Shown: piece after piece, positions 54,701 to 63,746 of the stretch | Numbering within the stretch: the first letter of the stretch is position 1 | Layout of the letters: the number at the start of each line of letters is the position of its first letter | From: DATAGF01 sp963835685 | Lineage (GTDB): Bacteria > Actinomycetota > Thermoleophilia > Miltoncostaeales > Miltoncostaeaceae | Assembly (NCBI GenBank): GCA_963835685.1 | Contig: CAWIGI010000011.1 | Span: 1 to 64,000 of the forward strand | Direction: 5' to 3' | DNA: 64,000 nucleotides | Translations under genes and position numbers: made by a program | The notes under the pieces: generated by a model | What the model was told of the DNA's origin: nothing | Seen by the model: the letters and a program-made list of their open reading frames with translations, nothing else | The model's database searches: none

Positions 54701-56422
54701 TCAGCAGCTCCTCCGGAGGTCGGCCCGGCAGAGATCGGAGCCCGCGCCGCCGCGGGCGAGGTCGAGGGCGCCGCCACCGATCAGCAGGTCGGGCCCGGCC
54801 GCGCCGAGGAGGAGGTCGGTCCCGGGGCCGCCGCGGATGAGATCCGCGCCGCGGCCGCCGTGTGCGCGGTCACGACCGGCGCCCAGGCAGATGATGTCGT
54901 TGCCGCCGCGGCCCATGACGACGTCGTCGCCGCCGAGGGCGGCGATCACGTCCGAGCGGCGAGTGCCCCTGATGACGTCACGGCGCGGCGTGCCACCGAT
55001 CGTCGCCGGCCTCCCGGCGCAGCTGGCGCTCAGTGCGCGGGGGGCGGCGGGCGCGGCAGCGGCCGTTCCGACGACCGGCGGCGGCGGCGGAGGGGGCGGC
55101 GGGGGGACGCCGAGGACGTCGCGGCGGAAGACGTCGTTGACCGAGCTCAGGTCGAGGCTCGTGAGGTTGGCGGCGTCCGACGAGAAGGCCACGTACCGCC
55201 CGGAGGCCGACACCGACGGCTCTTCGGAGGCGGCGTTGCCGGCTGCTCCGGCCGGGCCCGCCGCGCGGCTCACCAGCGTCGTCGTCGCGCCGCCAGATCC
55301 CTCACGAAGACGTCAGCGACGGGATCGATATCCTCGGCCGAGAGGTTGGACGCCGCGGACCGGAAGGCGACGCTGTGGCCGTCGGCCGAGATCGCGGGGC
55401 CGGTCGAGGGGGCGTCCCCACCCGCTCCGCCCGCGCCCGTCGCGCGGCTGGCGAGCGTCGTCGTTTCGTTGTCGAGATCGCGCACGAAGACGTCCGGGCC
55501 GGCGGCGTCCTGGCCGGGGGACAGGTTGGGCGAGCCCGAGACGAAGGCCACGCGGTTGCCGTCGGCCGAGATCGAGGGCGACTGGAGAGGCCGGTCGCCG
55601 CCGCCCCGGCCGCCCCGCCTGCGCGGCTGGCCAGCGCCGTCGTCTGGGCGGCGAGGTCGCGGACGAGGAGCCTGGGCGGGACGTCCTCGGCGAGAGGTTC
55701 TCGGCGCCCGAGAGGAAGGCGACGCGGCTGCCGTCTTCCGAGATCGAGGGCGCCGAGGCATTGCCGTCGGCCCCGTCGCCGCCTGGCGCGCGGCTCACCA
55801 GGGTGGTGGTGCCCAGCTCGAGGTCGCGCACGAAGACGTTGACGGCCGCGGCGGCGCCCGGCGCGGGCGCGTCGGACAGGAAGGCGACGAAGCGCCCATC
55901 GGCGGAGATCGAGGGCTGGTTGGAGATGCCGTCGAGGGCCTCGCCGGAGGGGCCGTCGGAGCGGCTGACCAGGATCGTGGCGTTGGTCTGCAGGTCCCGG
56001 ACGAAGACGTCGGGGAAGTCCCCGTCGTCGTCGGAGAGGTTGGTCGCCTCCGACGTGAAGGCGACCCGGCTGCCGTCGTCCGAGACGAGCGCGCCGAACG
56101 ACGGCCCGTCGGCCAGCGTCGTCCCCCTGCTCACGAGCGTCGTCGTCCCCGCGTCCACGTCGCGCAGGAAGACGTCCGGCGTCTCGGTCGCATGGGGGCC
56201 GGGGAGGTTGTTCGCCTTCGAGGTGAAGGCGATCGAGCGGCCGTCGGCCGTGATGGACGGGGCCGAGGAGCTCCCGTCTGCGGGCGCGCCGCCCGTCGTC
56301 ATCGAGACGAGGTCGAGGTCGTCCTTCGCCGCGGACGCGGGGAGGGCGAGCACGCCGAGGGCGGCCGCCGCGAGCGCCGCGCCGGCCGCGAGGCGCCGCG
56401 GCGCTCCGCTCAGACCTCCCAC
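54701..56422 (-). pseudogene. TolB-like propeller / RTX-tailed secreted protein, array copy D, frameshifted
   Basis: Signal peptide (RRLAAGAALAAAALGVLALP), then KDDLDLVSMTTGGAPADGSS. The PD40 repeats ITADGRSIAFTS, VSDDGSRVAFTS, ISADGRFVAFLS and ISEDGSRVAFLS are in frame to about 55,690. Two further blocks are open at 55313-55761 and 54701-55273, the latter with ASGRYVAFSSDA, SCAGRPATIGGTPRRDVIRG and RTX-like repeats, ending CRADLRRSC. Two main frame breaks. It is the same family as A, B and E, but its tail is the most diverged of the four. GTG 56422 is the probable start. Confidence 0.68.
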
Positions 56423-56489
56423 TTCCTCGCCCCCTCGTCTGGACCGAGGGACATTATGGCCGCCGAGTCCGAGAGACCAAGCCGCCCGG

Positions 56490-58223
56490 TCAGCAGGCCG
56501 TCTTGGCCTCGACCGGGCAGCGGTCGCGCCCGAGGCCGCCCAGGGCCCGGTCGCGGCCGGCCTGGCCCAGCAGCCGGTCGGCGCCGGGACCGCCCAGCAG
56601 CACGTCCCGCCCCGGGCCTCCCAGGATGCGGTCGGCTCCCGGGCCGCCGACGCCGCGGTCGGCCCCCGCGCCGAGGCAGATGAGGTCGTTCCCGCCCAGG
56701 CCGCGCACCAGGTCGTTCCCGGCCAGGGCGGCGATCACGTCGCGCCTGGCCGTCCCCCGGATCACGTTGCGGCGCGCCGTCCCGACGATCGTCGCCCGCT
56801 GGCCGGCGCAGCGGGCGACCGCGCGCGGCGGCGAGGCCACCGCCGGCGCCGTGCCGGCCGGCGGCCCGGCAGCCGGGAGGCCCAGCACGTCGCGGCGGAA
56901 GATGTCCGGTACGGCGTCGTCGTCGAGGGCGGAGAGGTTGTCGGCGTCCGAGACGAACGCGACGTAGCGGCCGTCGCCGGAGATCCTCGGGACCGTCGCC
57001 TCGGTGTCGGTGTCGGCGCCCGCCCCCGCCGGCCCGGCGGCCCGGCTGACGAGCGTGGTCGTGTTGGCGACGAGGTCGCGCACGAAGACGTTGACGACCG
57101 GATCCGCGTCCGCGTCCGAGAAGGTGGTCGCCGCCGACTGGAAGGCCACGTAACGGCCGTCCGCCGAGATCGACGGCTGGTCCGACGCGCCGTCGCCCGC
57201 GGCGCCGCCCGCGCCCGTCCCGCGGCTCACGAGCGTCGTGGCGCCGGCGACCGTGTCGCGGACGAACACGTCGTCTACCGGATCCCGGTCCTCGGCCGAC
57301 AGGTTCGTCGCGGCCGACGTGAACGCGACGAAGCGGCCGTCCGCCGAGATGGCGCTGTCCGCGGAGCGACCGTCGCCGGGGGCACCCGTCGTTCCGCTGG
57401 CGCGGCTGACGAGCGTGGTCGTGTTCGCGACCAGGTCCCGCACGAAGATGTTCCGGTCGGACGCCACGGTCTCGGCGGCGAGGTTGTCCGCGTCCGACTC
57501 GAACGCGACGAACCGGCCGTTGCCCGAGACCACCGGGATGAACGAGCTCGCGTCCTGCGTCGTGGCGCCGAGGCCGGTCGGGCGGCTCACCAGCGTCGTC
57601 CTCCCGGCCTCGACGTCGCGCACGAACAGGTACAGCAACGCGGGGTTCCCAACCCCGGGGAGGGTGTCGTCCTGCGATTGGAAGGTGACCATGCGGCCGT
57701 CGTCCGAGATGCTCGGCGCGGCGCCGGAGGCGGGCGTGCCGTCGGGACCGTCCTCCCTCGTCACGAGGACCGTGGCGTTCGTGGCGGTGTCGCGCCGGAA
57801 CACGTCGGCCATCGTGTCGTCGTCGATCGGCGAGAGGTTGTCGGAGTCCGAGTCGAACGCGACGAAGCGGCCGTCGGCCGAGACCCGCGCGATGAAGGTG
57901 CGGTCGTCCCCGCCCGCCCCGGCCGCCCCGTCGGCGCGGCTCACGAGCGTCGTCGTGCCGGTGGCCATGTCGCGCAGGAAGGCGTCGATGACAAGGTCCT
58001 GGTCGGCGTCCGAGAGGTTGGTCGCGAACGACACCAGGGCGACGAAGCGGCCGTCGGCGGAGACGTCCGTGCCGAAGGAGCCGGCGTTCGCCGCCGCCCC
58101 GTCGGTCGCGCGCGAGACCAGGTCGAGGTCGTCCTTGGCAGCGGTCGCCGGCAGGGCGAGCGCGCCGAGGACCGCCGCGGCGAGCGCGGCCGCGGCGAGC
58201 CGGGGTCGGGTGCGTGGTCCCAT
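56490..58223 (-). CDS. TolB-like propeller / RTX-tailed secreted protein, array copy E (intact)
   Basis: The only unbroken copy, 577 residues. Signal peptide 1-29 (AAAALAAAVLGALALPATA), then KDDLDLVSRATDG. Seven PD40/TolB units follow, each with a [VI]S[AGD][DN]GR[FYM]VxFxS strand and a VFVRDLVANTTTLVSRA-type linker: a seven-bladed propeller is likely. Residues 472-577 are an RTX-like calcium-binding tail from CAGQRATIVG through repeats such as GGPGADRILGG to CPVEAKTAC. The cysteines at both ends of the tail suggest a disulfide-capped domain. No sorting motif or C-terminal membrane helix, so it is secreted or held by calcium-dependent contacts. Confidence 0.85.
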   Translation of the reverse strand: MGPRTRPRLAAAALAAAVLGALALPATAAKDDLDLVSRATDGAAANAGSFGTDVSADGRFVALVSFATNLSDADQDLVIDAFLRDMATGTTTLVSRADGAAGAGGDDRTFIARVSADGRFVAFDSDSDNLSPIDDDTMADVFRRDTATNATVLVTREDGPDGTPASGAAPSISDDGRMVTFQSQDDTLPGVGNPALLYLFVRDVEAGRTTLVSRPTGLGATTQDASSFIPVVSGNGRFVAFESDADNLAAETVASDRNIFVRDLVANTTTLVSRASGTTGAPGDGRSADSAISADGRFVAFTSAATNLSAEDRDPVDDVFVRDTVAGATTLVSRGTGAGGAAGDGASDQPSISADGRYVAFQSAATTFSDADADPVVNVFVRDLVANTTTLVSRAAGPAGAGADTDTEATVPRISGDGRYVAFVSDADNLSALDDDAVPDIFRRDVLGLPAAGPPAGTAPAVASPPRAVARCAGQRATIVGTARRNVIRGTARRDVIAALAGNDLVRGLGGNDLICLGAGADRGVGGPGADRILGGPGRDVLLGGPGADRLLGQAGRDRALGGLGRDRCPVEAKTAC

Positions 58224-58238
58224 TCCTGGACGCCGAGG

Positions 58239-59080
58239 CTATGCCAGCCGGGCTCCCCAGATCCAGCCCTCGCGGCGGCGGCCTCGCCGGCGGGTGCGCT
58301 TCGAGGGCGGCTTCGGCCTCGCGCGACAGGGCGATGGCCGAGACGGAGGCGTCGAATGCGTCTTGGCTGGCCAGCGCCGCTCTCGCTGCGCGCGGCGACC
58401 GCGGCGAAGGCTCGGCCGGGCAGCGCCGCGACCACGCCGGCGCGAAAGGCCGCCCCACTCGCGCCGCCGCCCGGCGCCAGCCGGCGCGCGATCATCCGGG
58501 GGAAGATCTCGACCGCGACCGGCGAGCCGGGGCCGGCCGGTCGAAGGGCCAGATGCCGACCCCGGCGCGGCTCAGCTCGGCCAGGAACGGCATCCCGCGG
58601 ATCGACTGCAGCCCGACCGTGCCGTTGCCGCCCGGCGTGGAAGGTGGAGCGGGCCCCGGCCGCCGCGGCGTCCGGCGCCCTCTCGGTGAGCCGGAAGCGC
58701 TCGCGCCTGTCGAGGCCGGCCGCGATCAGCGGCCGGATCCCGGCTCCCCAGAACGGCCGCGGGAGCTCGCGCGACGGCAGGACGGCCAGCCTCGCGGCGT
58801 GAGCCCAGGCGTCCTCCGGGCCGGCCAGCCCGCGCTCGTCCAGGTACCAGCGCGGCCACGAGAAGGCGAAGTCGAGGCCGACGATCGTGGCCGGCTCGGC
58901 GGCGACGGCCTCCAGGATGGCGGCGACCGCCTCGCCGCGGTCGCGCCCGCTCTCCAGCGACAGCAGGCGGCCGGCGCGCGCGACCGCGGTCCAGATCGCC
59001 CTCCGCTGCCCCGCGCGGTCCGCCCGTCCCGACCAGTCGACCGCGATCGCCTGGCGGAACGCGCGGGCCCCGGCTACCCC
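58239..59080 (-). pseudogene. DUF429-like protein, frameshifted
   Basis: The N-terminal 150 residues are open: AIAVDWSGRADRAG (acidic RNase H-like first strand), IVGLDFAFSWPRWYLDERGL, RPFWGAGIRPLIAAGL, FRLTERAPDAA. Then frames alternate through GNGTVGLQSIRGMPFLAEL, VEIFPRMIARRLAPGG, DAFDASVSAIALSREAEA and GWIWGARLA, ending TAG at 58239-58241. This is the DUF429 order, including the usual EGxIxG end. The start is unclear: no standard start codon lies in frame between the guaB3 stop and AVDWSG. Function unknown; an RNase H-like nuclease fold is assumed for the family. Confidence 0.6.
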
Positions 59081-60232
59081 ATCCCCACGGACTGGGCCTG
59101 CTGGAGCTTCTTGCCCTCGCTCTTGAGGGCCGGTGCCACCATCACCTCGCACTTCTGGAAGCTCTGGATCGAGTCGTATCCGCAGGTGGCCATCGCGCTG
59201 CGCAGGCCGCCGATCAGGTTGAGCGTGCCGTCGTTCTCGTAGGCGGGGCCGAGGACGATCTCCTCCAGGCTCCCGATCGTCGAGGTCTTCACGCGCGTCC
59301 CGCGCGGCAGCTGCGGGTGGAAGGTCGCCATGCCCCAGTGGTAGCCGCGGCCGGGGGCCTCCTCGGCCTTGGCGAGCGGCGAGCCGATCATGCACGCGTC
59401 GGCCCCGCAGGCGATCGCCTTGGCCAGGTCGCCGGCGTAGGCCATGCCGCCGTCGGCGATGACGTTGACGTACTGGCCGCGTCTCGAGCAGGTGCTGCAT
59501 GCGCGCGCCCGCGGCGTCGGCGATGGCGGTCGCCTGGGGGACGCCCACGCCGATCACCTGCCGGGTGGTGCACGCCGCGCCCGGGCCGACGCCCGCCAGC
59601 ACGCCCACCGCGCCGGTGCGCATGAGGTGGAGGGCCGTGTGGTACGAGGCGCAGCCGCCGACGATCACCGGCACCGGCAGCTCGGAGATGAAGCGCTTCA
59701 GGTTGAGCGGCTCGACGACCGACGAGACGTGCTCGGCGGACACGACGGTCCCCTGGATGACCAGCACGTCGAGGCCCGCCTCGAGGGCGACGTCCACGTA
59801 GTCGGTCACCCGCTGCGGCGTCAGGGACCCGGCGGCGACGACCCCCTGGTCCTTGATCTCCTTGATCCGCTGGGCGATCAGCTCGGGCTTGACCGGCTCG
59901 CGGTAGATCGCCTGGAGGCCTCGCGTGGCCTCCTCCACGGGCAGGCCGGCGATGCGCTCCAGCTCGGCGTCGGCCTCCTCGTACCGCGTCTGGATCCCCT
60001 CCAGGTTGAGGACCGCGAGGCCGCCCAGCTTCCCGATGATCCCGGCGCTGCGGGTGTCGACGACGCCGTCCATCGCCGACGCGAGCAGCGGGATGTCGAA
60101 GGTGTGCCCGTCGAGCCGCCAGGAGAGGTCGACGTCCTCGGGATCGCGGGTCCGCCGGCTCGGCACGATCGCGATCTCATCGAGCCCGTAGGCCCTCCGG
60201 CCCTTCTTGCCCCGCCCGATGTCGATCTCCAC
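59074..60232 (-). CDS. guaB3: GuaB3-family IMP dehydrogenase-related protein, one frame break
   Basis: A protein of about 385 residues related to IMP dehydrogenase but without CBS domains. GTG 60232 starts VEIDIGRGKKGRRAYGLDEI. Barrel blocks: LLASAMDGVVDTRSAGIIGK, VLVIQGTVVSAEHVSS, VPVIVGGCASYHTALHLMRT and the catalytic-Cys loop GVGPGAACTTRQVIGVGVPQ. A one-base deletion near 59,478 changes frame; the rest reads MAYAGDLAKAIACGADACMI and MATCGYDSIQSFQKCEVMVA. GuaB3 proteins accompany guaA/guaB in actinobacteria; guaA is 9 kb away here. Its exact substrate is disputed. Confidence 0.9.
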
Positions 60233-60267
60233 TCAGCCCCCTCTGCCACGCGCGTCCGAGGCGGCCG

Positions 60268-60273
60268 ATTGTA
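60268..60273 (-). promoter_or_regulatory. -10 box of guaB3
   Basis: TACAAT on the minus strand, 35 nt before the GTG. No good -35 at 16-18 nt; CTGACA lies 23 nt upstream. Confidence 0.4.
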
Positions 60274-60313
60274 GCGGCGCCCCCGGCCGGACGCCGTGTC
60301 AGGGCCGCGGCGG

Positions 60314-61264
60314 TCAGTCCATCCGCTCGACCTCGACGCGGCGCATCAGCGACTCGACGTCCGACGGGTCGAAGACGCCGGCGCCGAAGCGCTGGGTGTT
60401 GGCGGCGCCGCAGGCGACCGCGAGCGCGAGGGACGCCTCGGCGGGCTGGTGGCCGTAGCGGGCCGAGAGGTACCCCGCGAGGAACGCGTCCCCCGAGCCG
60501 ACCGTCGAGATCACGTCGGTGCGGGCGGGCAGGCGGGCGGCGTAGGTGTGGCCGCGCTTGCCGGCGGCGGTGCGGACGTGGGCCACGCAGCCGTCCTCGT
60601 GGTGGACGAGGGCCGTCTCGGCGCCCATCTGGGCCAGGGTGGCCACGCCGGCGGCCATGTCCTCCTCGTCCCCGAACTCGTGGCCGACGATCTCCTCGGC
60701 CTCGCGCACGTTCGGGCTGACGACGCCGGGCTCGGCGGCGAGCGCGGCGCGCAGGGCGGGCCCCGCGGCGTCGACCGCCGTCACCATCTTCTCGCGGCGC
60801 AGCTCGCGGAGCAGCGCCTCGTAGTAGCCGGAGGGCACGTCCCGCGGCAGCGAGCCGGCGAGGACGAAGACGTCCGCGCCCTTCGAGAGGTACCGGATCT
60901 TGTCCACCAGCACGTCCAGCTCGGCGGGCTGCACCGAGGGCCCGTACTCGTTGATCTCGGTCTGCTGGCTGTTGGTGGGGTCGATCACCGCCGTGCTGGT
61001 GCGCGACTCGTCGGCGATGCGGACGAAGTCGTTGAGGATCCCCTCCGCGGTCAGCTCCTCGATGATCTGCACGCCGGTCCTGCCGCCCGCCAGGCCGGTC
61101 GCGATCACCGGCTGGCCCAGGCTCTTGAGCGCCCGCGCGACGTTCACGCCCTTGCCGCCCGGCAGGCGCAGCGAGGCGTCCGCGCGGTGGCGGGCCCCGA
61201 GCTGGAAGTTCGGCACGCGCACGGTGCGGTCGATGGCCGCGTTGAGCGTGACGGTGACGATCAC
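60314..61264 (-). CDS. PfkB-family 1-phosphofructokinase-like hexose kinase
   Basis: A 316-residue ribokinase-fold sugar kinase of the FruK/LacC/PfkB group. VTLNAAIDRTVRVPNFQLGA, GGKGVNVARALKSLGQPVIA, TEINEYGP, FVLAGSLPRDVPSGYY, and the catalytic end STVGSGDAFLAGYLSARYGH with Asp. Substrate (fructose 1-P, fructose 6-P or tagatose 6-P) cannot be fixed by eye. GTG 61264 overlaps the dacA stop as GTGA. Confidence 0.9.
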   Translation of the reverse strand: MIVTVTLNAAIDRTVRVPNFQLGARHRADASLRLPGGKGVNVARALKSLGQPVIATGLAGGRTGVQIIEELTAEGILNDFVRIADESRTSTAVIDPTNSQQTEINEYGPSVQPAELDVLVDKIRYLSKGADVFVLAGSLPRDVPSGYYEALLRELRREKMVTAVDAAGPALRAALAAEPGVVSPNVREAEEIVGHEFGDEEDMAAGVATLAQMGAETALVHHEDGCVAHVRTAAGKRGHTYAARLPARTDVISTVGSGDAFLAGYLSARYGHQPAEASLALAVACGAANTQRFGAGVFDPSDVESLMRRVEVERMD

Positions 61265-62382
61265 GGCACGAGCGCCTCGAACCCGGAGCGCACGCGGTCC
61301 CAGAGGCCCGGCTCGCCGGCCGCCTCGGCGGCGACCAGGTCGCGGCGGCCGAGCACGCGCTCGCCCTGCCGCACCGTGACGCTGCCGATCACCTCGCCCT
61401 CCTCGACCGGCGCCGAGATCTCGGGTGGCGCGGTGATGGTCTCGGTGACGGGCTCGCCCAGCCTCAGCGGCGCGACCAGCGGGGAGGCCGCCCGGTACGG
61501 GACGGACCTGCCGGGACGGTCGTCGACCGGGACGCGGCCGAAGACCGTGCCCTCGGCGATGAGGGTGGCGGGGGCGTACTGGGCGCGCCCGTGGTCGAGC
61601 AGGCTCAACCCGTCGCGGGCGCGGGCCGATTCGCTGGGTGCGCCGATGAGCGCCACGTACAGCTCGGGCGACTCCGGGCGGCGGCGGGCGTGGCCGACGA
61701 GCGCGTAGCCGGCGCCGTCCGTCATCCCCGTCTTCACGCCGTCGACGTCCGGGTCGATGTCGAGCAGGAGGTTCTCCGAGAGGTACTCGCGGGTCCCGAC
61801 GCCGCCCGGCCCGGGGATCGTCGCCCGGCGGAGCGCCACCGTCTCGCGGAAGACGGGGTTCTTCATCGCCTCGCGGCTCAGGGCCACGAGGTCGCGGACG
61901 CTCGACCGGTGGCCGGGCGCGTCGAGGCCGTGCGGGTTCGCGAAGCGCGTCCGGGTGAGCCCGAGCTCGCGGGCGCGGCGGTTCATCCGCGCGACGAACG
62001 CCTCCTGGGAGCCGGCCACGCCCTCCGCGAGGGTGATCGCCGCGTCGTTGCCGCTCGCCACCAGGAGCGCCGTGAGGAGGTCGCGGACGCTCAGTTGCTC
62101 CCCGGCCTCCAACCGCCCCGACGAGCCGCCGACGACCGCCTCCGGCGGCACCGTCATCAGGTCGTCGAGATCGGCCGACTCGAGCACGATCAGCGCCGTC
62201 ATGATCTTCGTGGTGCTCGCCATCGGCAGCCCCCGATCCGGCGCGCGTTGCGCCAGAACCTCTCCGGTCGCCGGCTCGACGACGATATAGGCGTCGGCAT
62301 CGACGGTGGGGGCGGCCCCGCGCGCCGGCCAGGCCGCGACGAGCAATGCCAGCGCGGCGACGACCGCGAGCCTGCGGAGCAC
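61261..62382 (-). CDS. dacA: D-alanyl-D-alanine carboxypeptidase (S11, PBP5/6-like)
   Basis: A 373-residue periplasmic/extracellular carboxypeptidase. Signal peptide (VVAALALLVAAWPARG), then DAYIVVEPATGEVLAQRAPD. Active-site motifs: S56xxK59 in PMASTTKIM, SGN in VASGNDAAITLAEG, KTG in DGVKTGMTDGAGYALV. A C-terminal beta domain follows (VTVRQGERVLGRRDL); no clear C-terminal membrane anchor. A -10 box TAGGAT (62390-62395, minus strand) ends 7 nt before GTG 62382, a leaderless-type start. Confidence 0.95.
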   Translation of the reverse strand: MLRRLAVVAALALLVAAWPARGAAPTVDADAYIVVEPATGEVLAQRAPDRGLPMASTTKIMTALIVLESADLDDLMTVPPEAVVGGSSGRLEAGEQLSVRDLLTALLVASGNDAAITLAEGVAGSQEAFVARMNRRARELGLTRTRFANPHGLDAPGHRSSVRDLVALSREAMKNPVFRETVALRRATIPGPGGVGTREYLSENLLLDIDPDVDGVKTGMTDGAGYALVGHARRRPESPELYVALIGAPSESARARDGLSLLDHGRAQYAPATLIAEGTVFGRVPVDDRPGRSVPYRAASPLVAPLRLGEPVTETITAPPEISAPVEEGEVIGSVTVRQGERVLGRRDLVAAEAAGEPGLWDRVRSGFEALVP

Positions 62383-62909
62383 GCGGGGGATCCTAGCCCC
62401 GCGACCGGAGCCCGGCGAAATCTCATGTGATCCGTTTCCCGCGCTCGTACGTAGCCCCAACCGTTCGATGACCCCAACCGGGTCGGAGGACGCGCCACGC
62501 CGCCCGCAGGCGGCTCCCGTCGTAAGCCGGAGGCCGGGCCGGACACGCCGGGAGGCGCAGACCGATCCCCAGGGCGCCGGAGGTCCGGCCGGCGCCCGGG
62601 GATCGGTCATCAGACGCTCGCGGAGCCGTCAGCCCGCCGGCTTACCGAGGGTCGGTCCGCGGCGACGATCACCCGTCGAATTGTGAACGTGCCACTTGGC
62701 ATTGCGCGTGTTGGCCAATGGCCGTGACCCGAGATCGCCCGTCCCATGGCGCGAACCGGCGATCCGGGCCCGCGGCTCGGGCGAGGCTGAATTGTCGGAA
62801 CGTCGCCGAATTGGCCATCGCGCGGCTCGGCCGTCTGCAGCACGAGCGGACGCCCGAAACGGCGCCGCGCTGCCGGGTGGCCGCGCGACGGGCGTGTGAC
62901 GGACGGCCC
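62383..62909. other. 527-bp intergenic region between pyrF and dacA
   Basis: The only gap above 300 bp. No convincing ORF with coding-type codon use. It contains the dacA -10 box (62390-62395) at one end, a long hairpin at 62560-62608, and further minor inverted repeats such as GCCACTTGGC and TTGGCCAA near 62691-62720. The half near pyrF is less GC-rich than the rest of the window. A small RNA or long dacA leader is possible, but no known riboswitch or ncRNA was recognised. Confidence 0.6.
62560..62608. repeat. Very stable hairpin, 20-bp stem with one bulge
   Basis: Arms GACCGATCCCC + GGGCGCCGG (62560-62580, bulged A at 62571) pair perfectly with CCGGCGCCC + GGGGATCGGTC (62589-62608), leaving the 8-nt loop AGGTCCGG. 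It lies about 300 nt after the pyrF stop and about 180 nt before dacA. It could be a terminator, an sRNA body or a processed leader element; the strand is undetermined. Confidence 0.75.
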
Positions 62910-63746
62910 TCAGGCCGGGGCGGCGGCGTCCTCGAAGGCCGCCCACAGGGCCTCGCGCAGGTCCTCGGCGGCGCGGCGGGGCGACTCGGCGAAGATGATC
63001 GAGCGGCTCGCCGAGACGAGCGCGCCGGCCGGCCGGCCGCCGAAGGCCGGGCCGAGGTCCTCGGCCCGGCCCCCCTGGACGCCCACGCCGGGGACGAGGA
63101 AGGGCTGGTGCGGCATCAGCTCCCGCAGCGCCGCCAGCCGCCCCGGGACGGTCGCGCCGACGACGGCGCCGAGGGCCGACAGGCCGGAGCGGTCAACCGA
63201 GGCCGCGCCCCAGCCGGCCACGCGGCGGGCGACCTCCTCGTGCCAGAGGCCGCCGGCCGCCAGGGGCAGGTCCTGCAGCTCCGCCGCCCCGGGGTTCGAC
63301 GTCCGCACCAGCGCGAACAGCCCACGGCCGCCGGCCGCGGCCGCCTCGAGGAAGGGCGCGAGCGCGTCGCCGCCGAGCCACGGGTTGACGGTCATCGCGT
63401 CGATCGGCGGGCGCAGGAAGGCCTCCGCGTAGGCGCGGCTGGTGACCTCGACGTCGCCGCGCTTGGCGTCGGCGATGACGAGCAGGCCGGCGTCCGCGGC
63501 GGTCGCGGCCACGCGCTCGAACGCGTCCCAGCCCGCGGCCCCGAAGCGCTCGAACGAGGCGAGCTGCAGCTTGGCGGCCACGCAGGCGGGGCCGGCGGCG
63601 GCGATGGCCCGGCGGCAGAAGGCCCGCGCGCCCTCCGCGCCGCCCGGCACGCGCGCCGGGTCGGGGTCGAGCCCCAGGACGACCTGGCTCGCCCGCGCGT
63701 CAACGGCGGCGGCGAGGCGGGAGCCGAAGCCGGCGGCGGCGCTCAG
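62910..63746 (-). CDS. pyrF: Orotidine 5'-phosphate decarboxylase
   Basis: A 278-residue decarboxylase making UMP. VVLGLDPDPARV near the start, AAKLQLASFERFGAAGWDAF, the catalytic IADAKRGDVEVTSRAYAEAF (Asp-Lys-Asp), MTVNPWLGGDALAPFLEAA, FALVRTSNPGA and VPGVGVQGGRAEDLG. This is the long (type 2) form. The N-terminal strand lies before the first GTG (63650); the only upstream start is CTG 63746, in a CTGA overlap with the AEC gene stop and preceded by GGGAGG at 8 nt. It gives LSAAAGFGSRLAAAVDARAS. Confidence 0.93.
   Translation of the reverse strand: MSAAAGFGSRLAAAVDARASQVVLGLDPDPARVPGGAEGARAFCRRAIAAAGPACVAAKLQLASFERFGAAGWDAFERVAATAADAGLLVIADAKRGDVEVTSRAYAEAFLRPPIDAMTVNPWLGGDALAPFLEAAAAGGRGLFALVRTSNPGAAELQDLPLAAGGLWHEEVARRVAGWGAASVDRSGLSALGAVVGATVPGRLAALRELMPHQPFLVPGVGVQGGRAEDLGPAFGGRPAGALVSASRSIIFAESPRRAAEDLREALWAAFEDAAAPA

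Noticed and set aside
49766..56422. Phase variation of the propeller genes by slippage
   Set aside because: Frame breaks are scattered rather than at one simple repeat per gene, and the same error type hits housekeeping genes such as guaB3 and rpiB.
53924..58802. Huge plus-strand open frames (919 and 1410 codons) antisense to the propeller array
   Set aside because: Composition is low-complexity Arg/Ala/Pro/Gly, no motif or signal fits, and the repeats on the minus strand explain the periodic pattern.
62383..62909. SRP RNA, 6S RNA or RNase P RNA in the long gap
   Set aside because: The loop AGGTCCGG resembles part of SRP RNA, but the GGAA/AGCA-type SRP core is missing, and no RNase P or 6S landmarks were seen.
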